Below are positions 1-7,746 of a stretch of 64,000 bases of DNA, one piece after another; positions within the stretch are counted from its first letter, which is position 1; each line of letters starts with the position of its first letter. The notes below the pieces were generated by a model. The model was not told where the DNA came from. It was given only the letters and a program-made list of their open reading frames with translations, and searched no databases. The position numbers and the translations under genes were made by a program. Origin of the DNA: Actinosynnema pretiosum. GTDB lineage: Bacteria > Actinomycetota > Actinomycetes > Mycobacteriales > Pseudonocardiaceae. Location: contig NZ_JAMTCF010000005.1 in the NCBI RefSeq assembly GCF_024171695.1, positions 124,001 to 188,000 of the forward strand, written 5' to 3'.

Positions 1-55
1 CGCGGACCTGGCGGGGCTTGCGACGTGGCTCCAAGCGGCGATCGGCGGACGGCAC
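1..55 (-). CDS. TetR-family regulator, N-terminal fragment (cut by window edge)
   Basis: A GTG start at 55 on the minus strand follows an AGGAGG ribosome-binding site (plus-strand positions 62-67) at 6 nt spacing. The 18 codons that remain read VPSADRRLEPRRKPRQVR; a basic arm of the type RRKPRQVR is typical of the extreme N-terminus of TetR-family repressors, just before the first HTH helix. The gene would be divergent from the reductase at 143 and could act at the palindrome between them. Only the arm is visible, so the family call is an inference. A competing reading is the 3' end of a plus-strand gene ending at 106, which has no supporting motif. Confidence 0.45.
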   Translation of the reverse strand, partial: MPSADRRLEPRRKPRQVR

Positions 56-86
56 GGCTGGCCTCCTGGGGTGCGCGGAAAGCGAG

Positions 87-116
87 TAGTCAAATACCTG
101 AGCTAATGCTCACAAT
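87..116 (+). promoter_or_regulatory. Operator palindrome in putative divergent promoter
   Basis: The perfect inverted repeat TGAGC-TAAT-GCTCA spans 99-112. It sits between a weak -35 (TAGTCA, 87-92) and a -10-like CACAAT (111-116) for the gene at 143. A repressor bound here would block that promoter and probably the divergent minus-strand one. Likely ligands are the TetR at the left edge or the TetR at 2265. The palindrome is seen directly; the promoter assignment is inferred. Confidence 0.5.
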
Positions 117-142
117 AGTGTCATGAGCTGCGAGGACAACGC

Positions 143-2242
143 ATGACCGCCACGACGTCGCACCGGCTGGCCACCACCGCGCAGGTCGAGTCGGTGATCG
201 GCCGCGCGCCCGCGCCCGTGCTGGCCAAGCAGATCACCGCGCTGGACGACGGCTGCCGCGCCGTGCTCGCCCGCTGCCCGCTCGCCGCCTTCGGCCACCG
301 CGACGCGGACGGCGTCCAGCGCACCACCTTCGTCGGCGGCGCGCCGGGTTTCGCCCGCGTCCACTCGCCCACCCGCGTCTCGTTCGCGCTGCCGGACGCC
401 CGCCCGCGCGGCCCGGTGTCGTTCACCTTCCTCCTGCCTGGCGTGGGGGAGACCTTGCGGCTCAACGGGAAGGCCGCCGAACGCGTGGGCGACGAGCAGT
501 TCGTCGACGTGCTGGAGGCCTACGTGCACTGCGCCCAGGCCGTGATCCGCTCGGACCTGTGGCAACCACCCGTCCCCGCCGACCCCGCCCCGCGACCGCG
601 CGGCACGGGCCCGCTCGCCGCCCCGGACGTGGCCGACTTCCTCGCCGCCGCGAGGTTCCTCGCACTGTCCACAGAGGACGGTGAAGGCGGCTCCGACACC
701 AGCCCGCGCGGCGACCTCGCCCACGCGGCCCACCCCCTGGACGCCCGCACCCTCGCCATCCCCGACCGCAGGGGCAACAAGCGCGCCGACACCCTGCACA
801 ACCTCGTCCACGACGACCGCGTCTCGTTCGCCGCGCTGATCCCCGGCCGCACCGACGTGCTGCACGTCAGCGGCCGGGCGTCGATCACCACCGACCCCGA
901 GCTCCTCGAAACCCTCGCCCTGAAAGGAATCCCGCCGCACGCCGCGCTGCTCGTCGCCGTCGAGCACGCCGAGGTGACCCCGAACGCCGCGCTGACCCGC
1001 TCCCGCGCGTGGACCCCGCGAGCGCACGCCCGCCCCGGCGAGGTGCCCGACCTGATGGTCCTGGCAGGCGACCACCTGGCCGCGAACCTGGCCGCCCGCA
1101 AGGGTTTCCTGCCCCGCCTGCTCGCCGCGCTCACCCGCGTCCCCGGCCTGGGGGCGGTCCTGCGCCTGGTCATCAACCGCTCCTACCGCGCCAACCTGCG
1201 CCAGGAGGGCTACGGCGACGTCCGCCTCACCCCCACCACCCCGGAGCCCCCGTCCAGGGAAGTCGAGATCGCCGAGATCCGCAGGGAGACCCCCGACGCC
1301 GTCACCCTGGTCCTGGACTCCCCGCACCCCTTCGACTTCCGCCCCGGACAGTTCTTCACCCTGCTCGCCGACCTCGACGGCGAGCCGGTCCGCCGCTCCT
1401 ACTCCGCGTCCTCGGCCCCCGGCGGCACGAGCCTGGAGCTGACCGTCAAGCGCGTGCCCGGAGGCCGCTTCTCCACCCGCGCGAACCACGACCTGCGCGC
1501 GGGCGACCGCCTGCGCCTGCGCGGCCCGTCCGGCGCGTTCCACCTGGACCCGGCGGTCGACCGCGAGGTCGTCCTGCTCGCGGCGGGCAGCGGCATCACC
1601 CCGCTGATGAGCATGATCCGCGCCCTCCTCGCCACCGACGCCCCAGCCCGGATCGCCCTGCTGCGCACCGACCGCACCGCCGAGGACGTGATCTTCGCCG
1701 ACGAGCTCGCCGACCTGGCCCACCGCGACCCGGACCGCCTGTCGATCACCCAGGTCCTCACCGCAGACCAGGGCCGCCCGACCCCCGCGCGCGTCGAGTC
1801 CTGGCTCACCGCGCTCACCCCGTCCGACCGGGCCGCCTACTACGCCTGCGGCCCCGACCCCCTGGTCGCCCTGCTCCGCGAGGTCCTGACCGCCAGGGGC
1901 GTGCCCCCCGAGCGCGTCCACCACGAGCGCTACACCACCGCCGCCCCGACCCCGGTCGCCGCCCCGCAACCCCTGGTCGTCGTCGACGGCGCCCGCACCC
2001 TCGGCGCGACCGTCGTCGAACCGGGCCAGACCCTGCTCGACGCGGCCCTCGCGGCGGGCCTCCCGATGCCGCACTCGTGCACCGTCGGCAGCTGCGGCGA
2101 CTGCGCCGCGACGCTCCGCGCGGGCGAGGTGGCGATGACCGAGCCGAACTGCCTGCCCCCGCAGCGCAGGGCCGAGGGCGACGTCCTGACCTGCGTGGGC
2201 TGCCCGCTGTCCCCGGTCACCCTGGACGTCTCCGGGCGCTGA
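143..2242 (+). CDS. PNPOx-like / ferredoxin-NAD(P)H reductase / 2Fe-2S fusion oxidoreductase
   Basis: A 699-residue three-module electron-transfer protein. Residues of roughly 30-270 are pyridoxamine-phosphate-oxidase-like (split-barrel flavin-binding fold). Residues of about 315-590 form a ferredoxin-reductase module with the FAD motif RRSYSAS near 416, the nucleotide-binding motif AAGSGITPLMSMI near 480 and YYACGPDPL near 566. The C-terminus is a plant-type 2Fe-2S ferredoxin with Cys646, Cys651, Cys654 and Cys684 (C-x4-C-x2-C then a distal C). Together this predicts NAD(P)H to flavin to iron-sulfur to partner electron flow in the cytoplasm; the substrate is unknown. The ATG at 143 is preceded by a GAGGA site. 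A TetR gene follows 22 nt downstream, a common arrangement for inducible oxidoreductases. Confidence 0.88.
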   Translation: MTATTSHRLATTAQVESVIGRAPAPVLAKQITALDDGCRAVLARCPLAAFGHRDADGVQRTTFVGGAPGFARVHSPTRVSFALPDARPRGPVSFTFLLPGVGETLRLNGKAAERVGDEQFVDVLEAYVHCAQAVIRSDLWQPPVPADPAPRPRGTGPLAAPDVADFLAAARFLALSTEDGEGGSDTSPRGDLAHAAHPLDARTLAIPDRRGNKRADTLHNLVHDDRVSFAALIPGRTDVLHVSGRASITTDPELLETLALKGIPPHAALLVAVEHAEVTPNAALTRSRAWTPRAHARPGEVPDLMVLAGDHLAANLAARKGFLPRLLAALTRVPGLGAVLRLVINRSYRANLRQEGYGDVRLTPTTPEPPSREVEIAEIRRETPDAVTLVLDSPHPFDFRPGQFFTLLADLDGEPVRRSYSASSAPGGTSLELTVKRVPGGRFSTRANHDLRAGDRLRLRGPSGAFHLDPAVDREVVLLAAGSGITPLMSMIRALLATDAPARIALLRTDRTAEDVIFADELADLAHRDPDRLSITQVLTADQGRPTPARVESWLTALTPSDRAAYYACGPDPLVALLREVLTARGVPPERVHHERYTTAAPTPVAAPQPLVVVDGARTLGATVVEPGQTLLDAALAAGLPMPHSCTVGSCGDCAATLRAGEVAMTEPNCLPPQRRAEGDVLTCVGCPLSPVTLDVSGR

Positions 2243-2252
2243 GCGCGCCGAC

Positions 2253-2258
2253 TACACT
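2253..2258 (+). promoter_or_regulatory. -10 element TACACT for a leaderless TetR transcript
   Basis: TACACT ends 6 nt before the GTG at 2265 and no ribosome-binding site is present, which is the usual geometry of a leaderless actinobacterial mRNA. It would let the TetR gene be transcribed separately from the oxidoreductase upstream. Confidence 0.45.
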
Positions 2259-2264
2259 GGCCCG

Positions 2265-2834
2265 GTGCCCCAACCGGACGCGTCCCCGCAGGTCGCGCGC
2301 CGTCCGCAGCGCGCGGTCGGCAGGCGCAACTTCGACGCCCTCCTCGTCGCCGCCCGCGAGGTCTTCGCCACGCACGGCGTCAACGGCTCGCTGGAGGAGG
2401 TCGCCCGGCGCGCCGGGGTCGGCATCGGCACGCTCTACCGCAACTTCCCCACCCGCCAGGTGCTGTTCGAGACCGTCTACGCCGACGAGGTGGACGCGCT
2501 CGCCCGCGTCGCCGACGAGCTGGCCGGGCACGAGCCGTGGGAGGCGCTGGTCGGGTGGTTGCGGCAGTTCGTCGCCTACTCGGCCACCAAGAAGGCGCTC
2601 TACGAGGCGCTGAACTTCGACTCGCCGATGTTCGCCGGTTACCTGGAGCGCGTCCACCGGGCCGGTGAGCCGCTGCTCGAACGCGCGCAGCTGGCCGGTG
2701 CGGCGCGCGCCGACGTGAGCTTCGACGACGTCCGCCTGCTGGTCAACGGGGTCGGCGGCGGGAACTACCGGGACGACGCGCAGCGCGACCGCGTGCTCGC
2801 CGTGGCGCTGGACGGGATCAGGGCGCGGGGCTGA
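2265..2834 (+). CDS. TetR/AcrR-family transcriptional regulator
   Basis: A 189-residue protein with an N-terminal TetR HTH: LLVAAREVFATHGVNGSLEEVARRAGVGIGTLYRNFPTRQ is spread over residues of about 26-66, with the signature GVGIGTLYRNF. The C-terminal ligand-binding part is divergent, as usual in this family. The GTG start is inferred from the adjacent -10 element and the absence of an upstream alternative. It lies just downstream of the fusion oxidoreductase, so it probably controls that gene or the palindrome at 99-112. The effector molecule cannot be told from sequence. Confidence 0.88.
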   Translation: MPQPDASPQVARRPQRAVGRRNFDALLVAAREVFATHGVNGSLEEVARRAGVGIGTLYRNFPTRQVLFETVYADEVDALARVADELAGHEPWEALVGWLRQFVAYSATKKALYEALNFDSPMFAGYLERVHRAGEPLLERAQLAGAARADVSFDDVRLLVNGVGGGNYRDDAQRDRVLAVALDGIRARG

Positions 2835-2841
2835 GCGCGCG

Positions 2842-3498
2842 TCACCTCGTCGCCGCCGCCAGCGCGGCCCTGACCCGCTCCACCCCGGCGGGCACGGCCT
2901 CCCGCACCGTCGCGCCCGCGTGCACCAGGTGCGCGGGGGTGCCCGGCTGCCAGCGCCAGCCCTCCGCCAGCGGGCCCGCGTCCACCGCGTCGTAGCCGAT
3001 CGCGTCCAGGAACGCGATGACCTCGGCCCGCGCGCCCGCGTCGTCGCCCGCCACGGGCAGCGCCGACCGGTCCGGCGCGCCGCTCGGTCGGGCCAGCGCG
3101 AGCAGCGAGCCGAAGAAGATGTTGTTGCACGCCTTGACCACCCGCGACCCTGCCAGGTGCGCCTGCACCAGCTCGCTCGTCGTCCCGACCAGGCCGGGCA
3201 CGTGGCCGTGGCGCGCCGGGTCGTAGTTGATCGCGTCGACGACGGTCCGGTCCCGCAGCGCCGCCGCGGGCAGGTCGGGGTAGGCGCGCACCGGCACGGC
3301 GACGAAGGCCAGGTCGCACGCCCGCGCGGCCTCCTCCGGGGTCGCCGCCCGCGCGCCGGGGCCGAGTTCGGCGACCAGGTCGGCCAGGGTCTCCGGGCCC
3401 CGCGAGTTGCTCACGACGACCCGGTGGCCGCTCGCCACGGCCAGCCGGGCGAGCGCGCCGCCGACCTGCCCGCTGCCGATGATCCCGATGGTGCGCAA
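2842..3498 (-). CDS. NADPH-dependent F420 reductase-like / NAD(P)-binding oxidoreductase
   Basis: Starting at TTG 3498 gives a 218-residue protein beginning MRTIGIIGSGQVGGALARLA, a Rossmann GxGxxG motif right at the N-terminus as in the NADP oxidoreductase (F420-dependent) family. Later SNSRGPETL (about residues 34-42) would contact the NADP phosphate, and VVKACNNIFF marks the conserved central region. An AAGGAGG site 5 nt upstream of the TTG decides the start; the frame stays open another 138 nt upstream but has no comparable site. It reads away from the hydrolase promoter at 3630 and is convergent with the TetR at 2265. Substrate specificity (F420 or another acceptor) is unknown. Confidence 0.82.
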   Translation of the reverse strand: MRTIGIIGSGQVGGALARLAVASGHRVVVSNSRGPETLADLVAELGPGARAATPEEAARACDLAFVAVPVRAYPDLPAAALRDRTVVDAINYDPARHGHVPGLVGTTSELVQAHLAGSRVVKACNNIFFGSLLALARPSGAPDRSALPVAGDDAGARAEVIAFLDAIGYDAVDAGPLAEGWRWQPGTPAHLVHAGATVREAVPAGVERVRAALAAATR

Positions 3499-3629
3499 GG
3501 GTTCCTCCTTCGTGGACGGGGGTTCGACCGGCCGGACGACGCCGTTTCGGAGGACCCCCTCCGGTGAGGGCCCCAAGCTAGCGGAGGAACCCCTCCGGAA
3601 ACAAGCGGGCGCTCTCGCGGGGGTCGGAG

Positions 3630-3658
3630 TTGACACCGCAGGCTAATGGCATTAGCTT
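3630..3658 (+). promoter_or_regulatory. Promoter with palindromic operator for hydrolase-TetR operon
   Basis: A consensus -35 TTGACA (3630-3635), 17-nt spacer and TAGCTT -10 (3653-3658) lie upstream of the ATG at 3697. The perfect inverted repeat GCTAAT-GGC-ATTAGC (3642-3656) fills the spacer and overlaps the -10. A 15-bp palindrome in this place is typical of TetR-family self-control, and a TetR gene is the second gene of the operon. The elements are seen; the regulator match is inferred. Confidence 0.75.
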
Positions 3659-3696
3659 TTTGGCTAACGAACTTAACGAGCATCACGGAGGACGCC

Positions 3697-4530
3697 ATGA
3701 CCCAGCACCTCACCCTCGACGGCGGCACCCTCGCCTACGAGCTCACCGGCGACACCGGCCCGCTCGTCGTCCTCGCCCACGGCATGGGCGACAGCCGCGC
3801 CGCCTACCGCTTCACCGCCCCGCGCCTGGCCGCCGCCGGTTACCGCGTCGCCGCCGTCGACCTGCGCGGCCACGGCGAGTCCAGCACCGGCTGGCCCGAG
3901 CACACCCGCACCGCCATCGCGGCCGACCTCGTCGCGCTGATCGAGCACCTCGGCGGCCCCGCCGTGCTGGTCGGCCACTCCATCAGCGGCGGCGCGGCCA
4001 CCATCGCCGCCGCCACCGCGCCGGAACTGGTCACCGCCCTGGTCGAGCTGACCCCGTTCACCCGCGCGCAGAGCTTCTCCCCCGGCGACCTCCGCCACCC
4101 CGCCTACCGCAGGGGGATGCTCGCCCTGCTCGGCATGGCCGCGTTCGGCAGCACCAGGAGCTGGCTGCGCTACCTGGAGATCGCCTACCCCGGCCCCCGC
4201 CCGGCCGACTTCGCGGCGCGCCAGGAGGAGATCGCGGCGATGCTGGGCGAGCCCGGCCGCATGAAGGCGTTGCGCGCCATGGGGCAGGGCACCCCCGCCG
4301 ACGCGGGCGCCCAGCTGGCCAACGTCAGGTGCCCGGTGCTCGTCATCCAGGGCGAGCTCGACCCCGACTGGGTCTCCCCGCGCGCCGAGGGCGAGGCCGT
4401 CGTCGCCGACCTGCCCGCCGGTCTCGGGCGGCTGGAGGTCGTCGAGGGCGCCGGGCACTACCCGCACGTCCAGTTCCCCGAGCGGGTCGTGGACCTGGTG
4501 CTGGAGTTCCTCGCCACCGCCCGTGCCTAG
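3697..4530 (+). CDS. Alpha/beta-hydrolase
   Basis: A 277-residue alpha/beta-hydrolase-fold enzyme. The oxyanion-region motif LAHGMGDSRAAYR is near residues 27-39, DLRGHGESS near 54-62, the nucleophile elbow GHSISGG near 91-97 (Ser in G-x-S-x-G), a late acid in GELDPDW and a catalytic His in GAGHYPH. The substrate is not predictable. The ATG at 3697 is chosen because a CGGAGG site precedes it; the frame also opens at 3646 but that lies within the -10 region. The stop overlaps the GTG of the TetR gene by 8 nt, so the two are translationally coupled and controlled by the operator at 3642-3656. Confidence 0.88.
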   Translation: MTQHLTLDGGTLAYELTGDTGPLVVLAHGMGDSRAAYRFTAPRLAAAGYRVAAVDLRGHGESSTGWPEHTRTAIAADLVALIEHLGGPAVLVGHSISGGAATIAAATAPELVTALVELTPFTRAQSFSPGDLRHPAYRRGMLALLGMAAFGSTRSWLRYLEIAYPGPRPADFAARQEEIAAMLGEPGRMKALRAMGQGTPADAGAQLANVRCPVLVIQGELDPDWVSPRAEGEAVVADLPAGLGRLEVVEGAGHYPHVQFPERVVDLVLEFLATARA

Positions 4531-5062
4531 AGGCCGCCTCGACCGGGCCGCCGTCGTGGCGGCCGGGGCCGAGCTGGCCGACGAGGTCGGCTTCGACGCC
4601 CTCGCCACGGGCCCGCTCGCCGAACGCCTCGGCGTGCGCGCCCCCTCGCTCTACCGGCACGTGAAGTCCTTGGCCTGCCTCAAGAACGCCGTCTGCGCGC
4701 TGGCGGTCCGCGAGCTCGGGGACGTCCTGCGCCACGCGGTCGCCGGGCGCTCCGGACCGGACGCCCTGCGCGCGCTGGCCGACGCCCTGCGCCACTGGGC
4801 CCTCGCGCACCCCGGCCGCTACACCGCCACCGTCCGGGCCGCCGGGGCCGACGACCCCGCGCTGGCCCTCTTCTCCCGCTGCCTCACCGGTTCCCCGCCG
4901 CACGCCGCCCGCGCCTTCAGGTCGGCCTCGCACGGTTTCATCGCCCTGGAGTCCGCGGGCGGTTTCGGCCTGCCACACGACGTCGACCTCAGCTACCGCC
5001 ACCTCGTCGACACCCTGATCACCGGCCTGGGCGCCGAACCCCCGCCGAGCACAACCCCGTGA
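4523..5062 (+). CDS. TetR/AcrR-family regulator of the hydrolase operon
   Basis: A 179-residue TetR-like protein beginning with a basic stretch (MPRGRLDR), then the HTH AAGAELADEVGFDALATG and PLAERLGVRAPSLYRHV at about residues 12-47. The C-terminal part (RHWALAHPGRY, with HGFIALESAGGFG) resembles the WHG-type TetR C-terminal domain, in which members often sense small hydrophobic ligands. The GTG start overlaps the end of the hydrolase gene by 8 nt. As the second gene of the operon it is the best candidate to bind the palindrome inside the shared promoter, giving self-limiting control. Confidence 0.85.
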   Translation: MPRGRLDRAAVVAAGAELADEVGFDALATGPLAERLGVRAPSLYRHVKSLACLKNAVCALAVRELGDVLRHAVAGRSGPDALRALADALRHWALAHPGRYTATVRAAGADDPALALFSRCLTGSPPHAARAFRSASHGFIALESAGGFGLPHDVDLSYRHLVDTLITGLGAEPPPSTTP

Positions 5063-5194
5063 CCCCCGGCGCCGTCACCGGCCGCCCGCCCCGCGCCCCG
5101 ACCCGGCCCGGTGACGCGGCGCCCAGGCAGGGACGACCCGTCCCCTGATGATCCGTGCCTTCATCCGCCCACCCGCGCCCAGCAGGCTCGTCCC

Positions 5195-6106
5195 ATGAGC
5201 GAAACCACCCTCACCGGCAAGCTCGCCGTCGTCACCGGGGCGAGCGACGGCATCGGCCTCGGCCTCGCCCGGCGGCTCGCGGCGCTGGGCGCCGAGGTCG
5301 TCATCCCGGTGCGCGACGCGGCGAAGGGCCGCGCGGCGCTGGAGAGGATCGGCGGCACGTCCTCGACCCGCGTGCTCGACCTCGCGTCGCTGGCCTCCGT
5401 CGCCGACCTCGCCGACCGCCTCAACGCCGAGGGCCGACCGATCGACCTCCTGGTCAACAACGCCGCCGTCATGACCCCGCCCACCCGGCACACCACCGAG
5501 GACGGCTTCGAGCTCCAGTTCGGCACCAACCACCTCGGCCACTTCGCCCTGGTCGCCCGGATCCTGCCGCTGCTCGTCGCCGCCCGCGCCCGCGTCACCA
5601 CCCAGGTGTCCCTCGGCTCCATGGCGGGCCGGATCGCCTGGGACGACCTCCAGTCCGAGCGCGCCTACTCGCCGTGGGGCGCCTACAACCAGTCCAAGCT
5701 CGCGGTCATGCTGTTCGCCCTGGAGCTGGACCGGCGCAGCCGCGCGCACGGCTGGGGCCTCACCAGCAACGTCTGCCACCCCGGCTTCACCGCCACCAAC
5801 CTGCAGAAGGCGGGCCCCACGATGGGCGGCGCGCGCTCGACGTTCGACGCCCCGTTCCGGGTGCTGTCCCGGCTGGGCTGGCCGGTGCAGACCGTCGAGG
5901 GCGGGCTGCGGCCCGCGCTGCACGCCGCCACGTCCCCGGACGCGCGGGGCGGGCGGTTCTACGGGCCGCGCGGGCTGTTCCACCTCACCGGCGCGGCCAC
6001 CGAGGAGAGGCTCTACCGCCGGGCTCGCGGCGAGGACGACGCCGCCCGGTTGTGGGACCTCTCGCTCGGCCTGGCCGACGTGGCGTTCGCGGCTCGGGGA
6101 CACTGA
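5195..6106 (+). CDS. Short-chain dehydrogenase/reductase (SDR)
   Basis: A 303-residue classical-type SDR of the retinol-dehydrogenase/protochlorophyllide-reductase-like group. The cofactor motif [10 protein letters not shown] sits near residues 12-21, LLVNNAAVM near 86-94, and the catalytic YNQSK (Y-x3-K) near 168-172. It predicts an NAD(P)-dependent alcohol/ketone oxidoreductase; the substrate is unknown. The ATG at 5195 is used because homologous SDRs begin a few residues before the strand leading into TGxxxGxG. A strong Shine-Dalgarno is not seen. The XRE regulator follows after 4 nt, so they are almost certainly co-transcribed, a pairing common in actinobacteria. Confidence 0.88.
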   Translation: MSETTLTGKLAVVTGASDGIGLGLARRLAALGAEVVIPVRDAAKGRAALERIGGTSSTRVLDLASLASVADLADRLNAEGRPIDLLVNNAAVMTPPTRHTTEDGFELQFGTNHLGHFALVARILPLLVAARARVTTQVSLGSMAGRIAWDDLQSERAYSPWGAYNQSKLAVMLFALELDRRSRAHGWGLTSNVCHPGFTATNLQKAGPTMGGARSTFDAPFRVLSRLGWPVQTVEGGLRPALHAATSPDARGGRFYGPRGLFHLTGAATEERLYRRARGEDDAARLWDLSLGLADVAFAARGH

Positions 6107-6110
6107 CGCC

Positions 6111-6929
6111 ATGCAGAACCGGGCCGAGCTGGCCGATTTCCTGCGGGTCCGGCGCGAGGCGCTGCAACCGGAGGACGTCGGCCTGCCCAGGGGACCGCGC
6201 AGGCGCACCGGCGGGCTGCGGCGGGAGGAGGTCGCGGCGCTCAGCGGCATCTCGACCGACTACTACGGCCGGATCGAGCAGCAGCGCGGCCCCCAGCCGT
6301 CCGAGCAGGTGCTCGCCGGGATCGCGCGCGGGCTGCACCTGTCGCTGGACGAGCGCGACCACCTGTTCCGCGTCGGCGGCCACCCCGCCCCGCAGCGGCA
6401 CCCGCGCGGCGACCACATCAGCCCCGGCACGATGCGCATCCTGGACCGGCTCGCGGACACCCCCGCCCAGGTGATCAACCAGGTGGGTGAGACGCTCGCC
6501 CAGACCCGGCCCGCGATCGCGCTGATGGGTGACGACACGCGGTGGACCGGGTTGGCGCGCAGCGCGGTCTACCGGTGGTTCACCGACCCTGGGTGCCGAT
6601 CGATTCACCCGGTGGAGGACCACGAGCTGCACAGCCGGGTGTACGCGGCGCAGTTCCGGCAGGCGTGCAGCGCGCGGGTCCCCAGGGCGCTGGAGATCAG
6701 GGAGGCGCTGCTCGCCGAGAGCCCGGAGTTCGCGCGGGTGTGGGCCGAGCACCGGGTGGGGGAGGGGTATCCGGGGGTGAAGCGGTTCGCGCACCGGGAG
6801 CTGGGCGCGCTGGAGCTGCGCTGCCAGACGCTGGTGGACCCGGAGCAGGCGCAGACCCTGCTGGTGTTCACCGCCGAGCCGGGCAGCGCGAGCTACGAGA
6901 AGCTGCTGATGCTGGCGGCGGTGGGGTGA
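6111..6929 (+). CDS. XRE-family regulator with MmyB-like ligand-binding domain
   Basis: A 272-residue regulator. The N-terminal 75 residues are an XRE helix-turn-helix with the characteristic RRTGGLRREEVAALSGIS and YYGRIEQQRGPQPSEQVL. The remainder matches the MmyB-like PAS-type ligand-binding domain: ALMGDDTRW, then NPVRWLFTDP-like text as AVYRWFTDP, and later HRELGALELRCQTL. Such proteins usually repress or activate an adjacent SDR, which is precisely its neighbour upstream at 4 nt. Ligand unknown; fatty-acid-like molecules have been found in structures of this family, but nothing here proves that. Confidence 0.9.
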   Translation: MQNRAELADFLRVRREALQPEDVGLPRGPRRRTGGLRREEVAALSGISTDYYGRIEQQRGPQPSEQVLAGIARGLHLSLDERDHLFRVGGHPAPQRHPRGDHISPGTMRILDRLADTPAQVINQVGETLAQTRPAIALMGDDTRWTGLARSAVYRWFTDPGCRSIHPVEDHELHSRVYAAQFRQACSARVPRALEIREALLAESPEFARVWAEHRVGEGYPGVKRFAHRELGALELRCQTLVDPEQAQTLLVFTAEPGSASYEKLLMLAAVG

Positions 6930-6933
6930 GCGG

Positions 6934-7248
6934 TCAGCCCTTCCCGTCCTCCTCTTCCTCGTCCAGGCGGGCGATCGCGGACGCCAGCGGCTCCGGGGGC
7001 AGCTTGCCGGGGCCGGTCCAGGCGCTGATCAGCTCGGTGGACTTGACCGTGGTGACCTGGTCGAGCCGCACCCAGTAGCCCTCGTACCAGGTCTTCGCCT
7101 CCACGCAGGGCACGCTGTCGGCGGGCCGGGTGGTGCTGAGCCGGGCGATCCTCACGGCGTCCGCGCCGTGGACGCGCAACCCGGTCTTGAGGATCACGAC
7201 CCTCTCGTGCCGGTGCTTCATGATCGTGCCAACGCTCTTCGGCGACAT
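6934..7248 (-). CDS. Small protein of unknown function
   Basis: A 104-residue protein starting at ATG 7248 with a GGAGG site about 9 nt upstream; a second in-frame ATG at 7221 (MKHRHERVVILKTG) is an alternative. The sequence has alternating beta-rich text (RVVILKTGLRVHGADAVRIARL, split by two conserved-looking Trp in TWYEGYWVRLDQV) and a strongly acidic C-terminal tail DEEEEDGKG. There is no signal peptide or membrane segment. I do not recognise a family. It is convergent with the XRE gene, the two stops being 4 nt apart. It could be a small beta-barrel or SH3-like protein, but that is a guess. Confidence 0.6.
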   Translation of the reverse strand: MSPKSVGTIMKHRHERVVILKTGLRVHGADAVRIARLSTTRPADSVPCVEAKTWYEGYWVRLDQVTTVKSTELISAWTGPGKLPPEPLASAIARLDEEEEDGKG

Positions 7249-7745
7249 CGTCGCGAGCCTCCAGGTAGGGGTGAACAACGGACCGTAGTCAGCACGCTTC
7301 GTGTTCGACTAGGCCCGAACGGGCGAACCCGCCACCTGTTCGCATCAACATCCTATGCATGTGTCCGCAGTTTTGCGCCTCTGCGTGACCACCGCTCCGG
7401 CGCTCGTTGCGACGTTCGATGGCGACGGCCCGGTCGGTCGGGCAGGGTGTCCGCCGTGCGCCCCGCCCCCGACTCCGCTCCGTCACCCCGCGTCCGCGCA
7501 CCCCGCCCCGGAGGGCGAAAAATGCGCGCCCGCACCGCTCGAAAATTGAGACCCGGCCCACCCGTGCTATATCCGCGCGCCTTTTCGCCCGCGATGTCGG
7601 AATCGTCGCCGGAGAGAACTGTCACACCAGGTTGATGTTCCGGAACCCCGCATTTCATCATGGTCGGCGGTGATTCGTCCGAGCAGAGCTGTTTTCCGTC
7701 CCGGTGCGCTGCCGCGCCGAGGCCGGTCGGTGGAGGGTGAGGCGC
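7249..7745. other. Non-coding interval with promoter and long leader
   Basis: No convincing gene is present in these 497 nt; short open frames lack ribosome-binding sites and domain-like composition. The stretch is less GC-rich than its flanks, especially 7510-7700. It holds the promoter described at 7546 and a leader of about 165 nt in front of the TauE-type gene, including a long-range CCGGA...TCCGG pairing around 7609-7643. No known riboswitch class was recognised. Confidence 0.5.
7546..7573 (+). promoter_or_regulatory. Promoter TTGAGA-16-TATATC for TauE/SafE gene
   Basis: TTGAGA (7546-7551) and TATATC (7568-7573) are separated by 16 nt and point at the transporter gene at 7747. An AT-rich -10 of this kind stands out strongly in such GC-rich DNA. 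Confidence 0.55.
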
Positions 7746-7746
7746 G

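Noticed and set aside
1..106. 3' end of a plus-strand gene ending with TAA at 106
   Set aside because: The reading frame gives no recognisable motif, while the minus strand offers a ribosome-binding site, start and TetR-like basic arm.
110..2074. A 654-codon minus-strand open frame opposite the fusion oxidoreductase
   Set aside because: Composition typical of an antisense frame in GC-rich DNA, and the plus strand carries unambiguous FAD, NAD and 2Fe-2S motifs.
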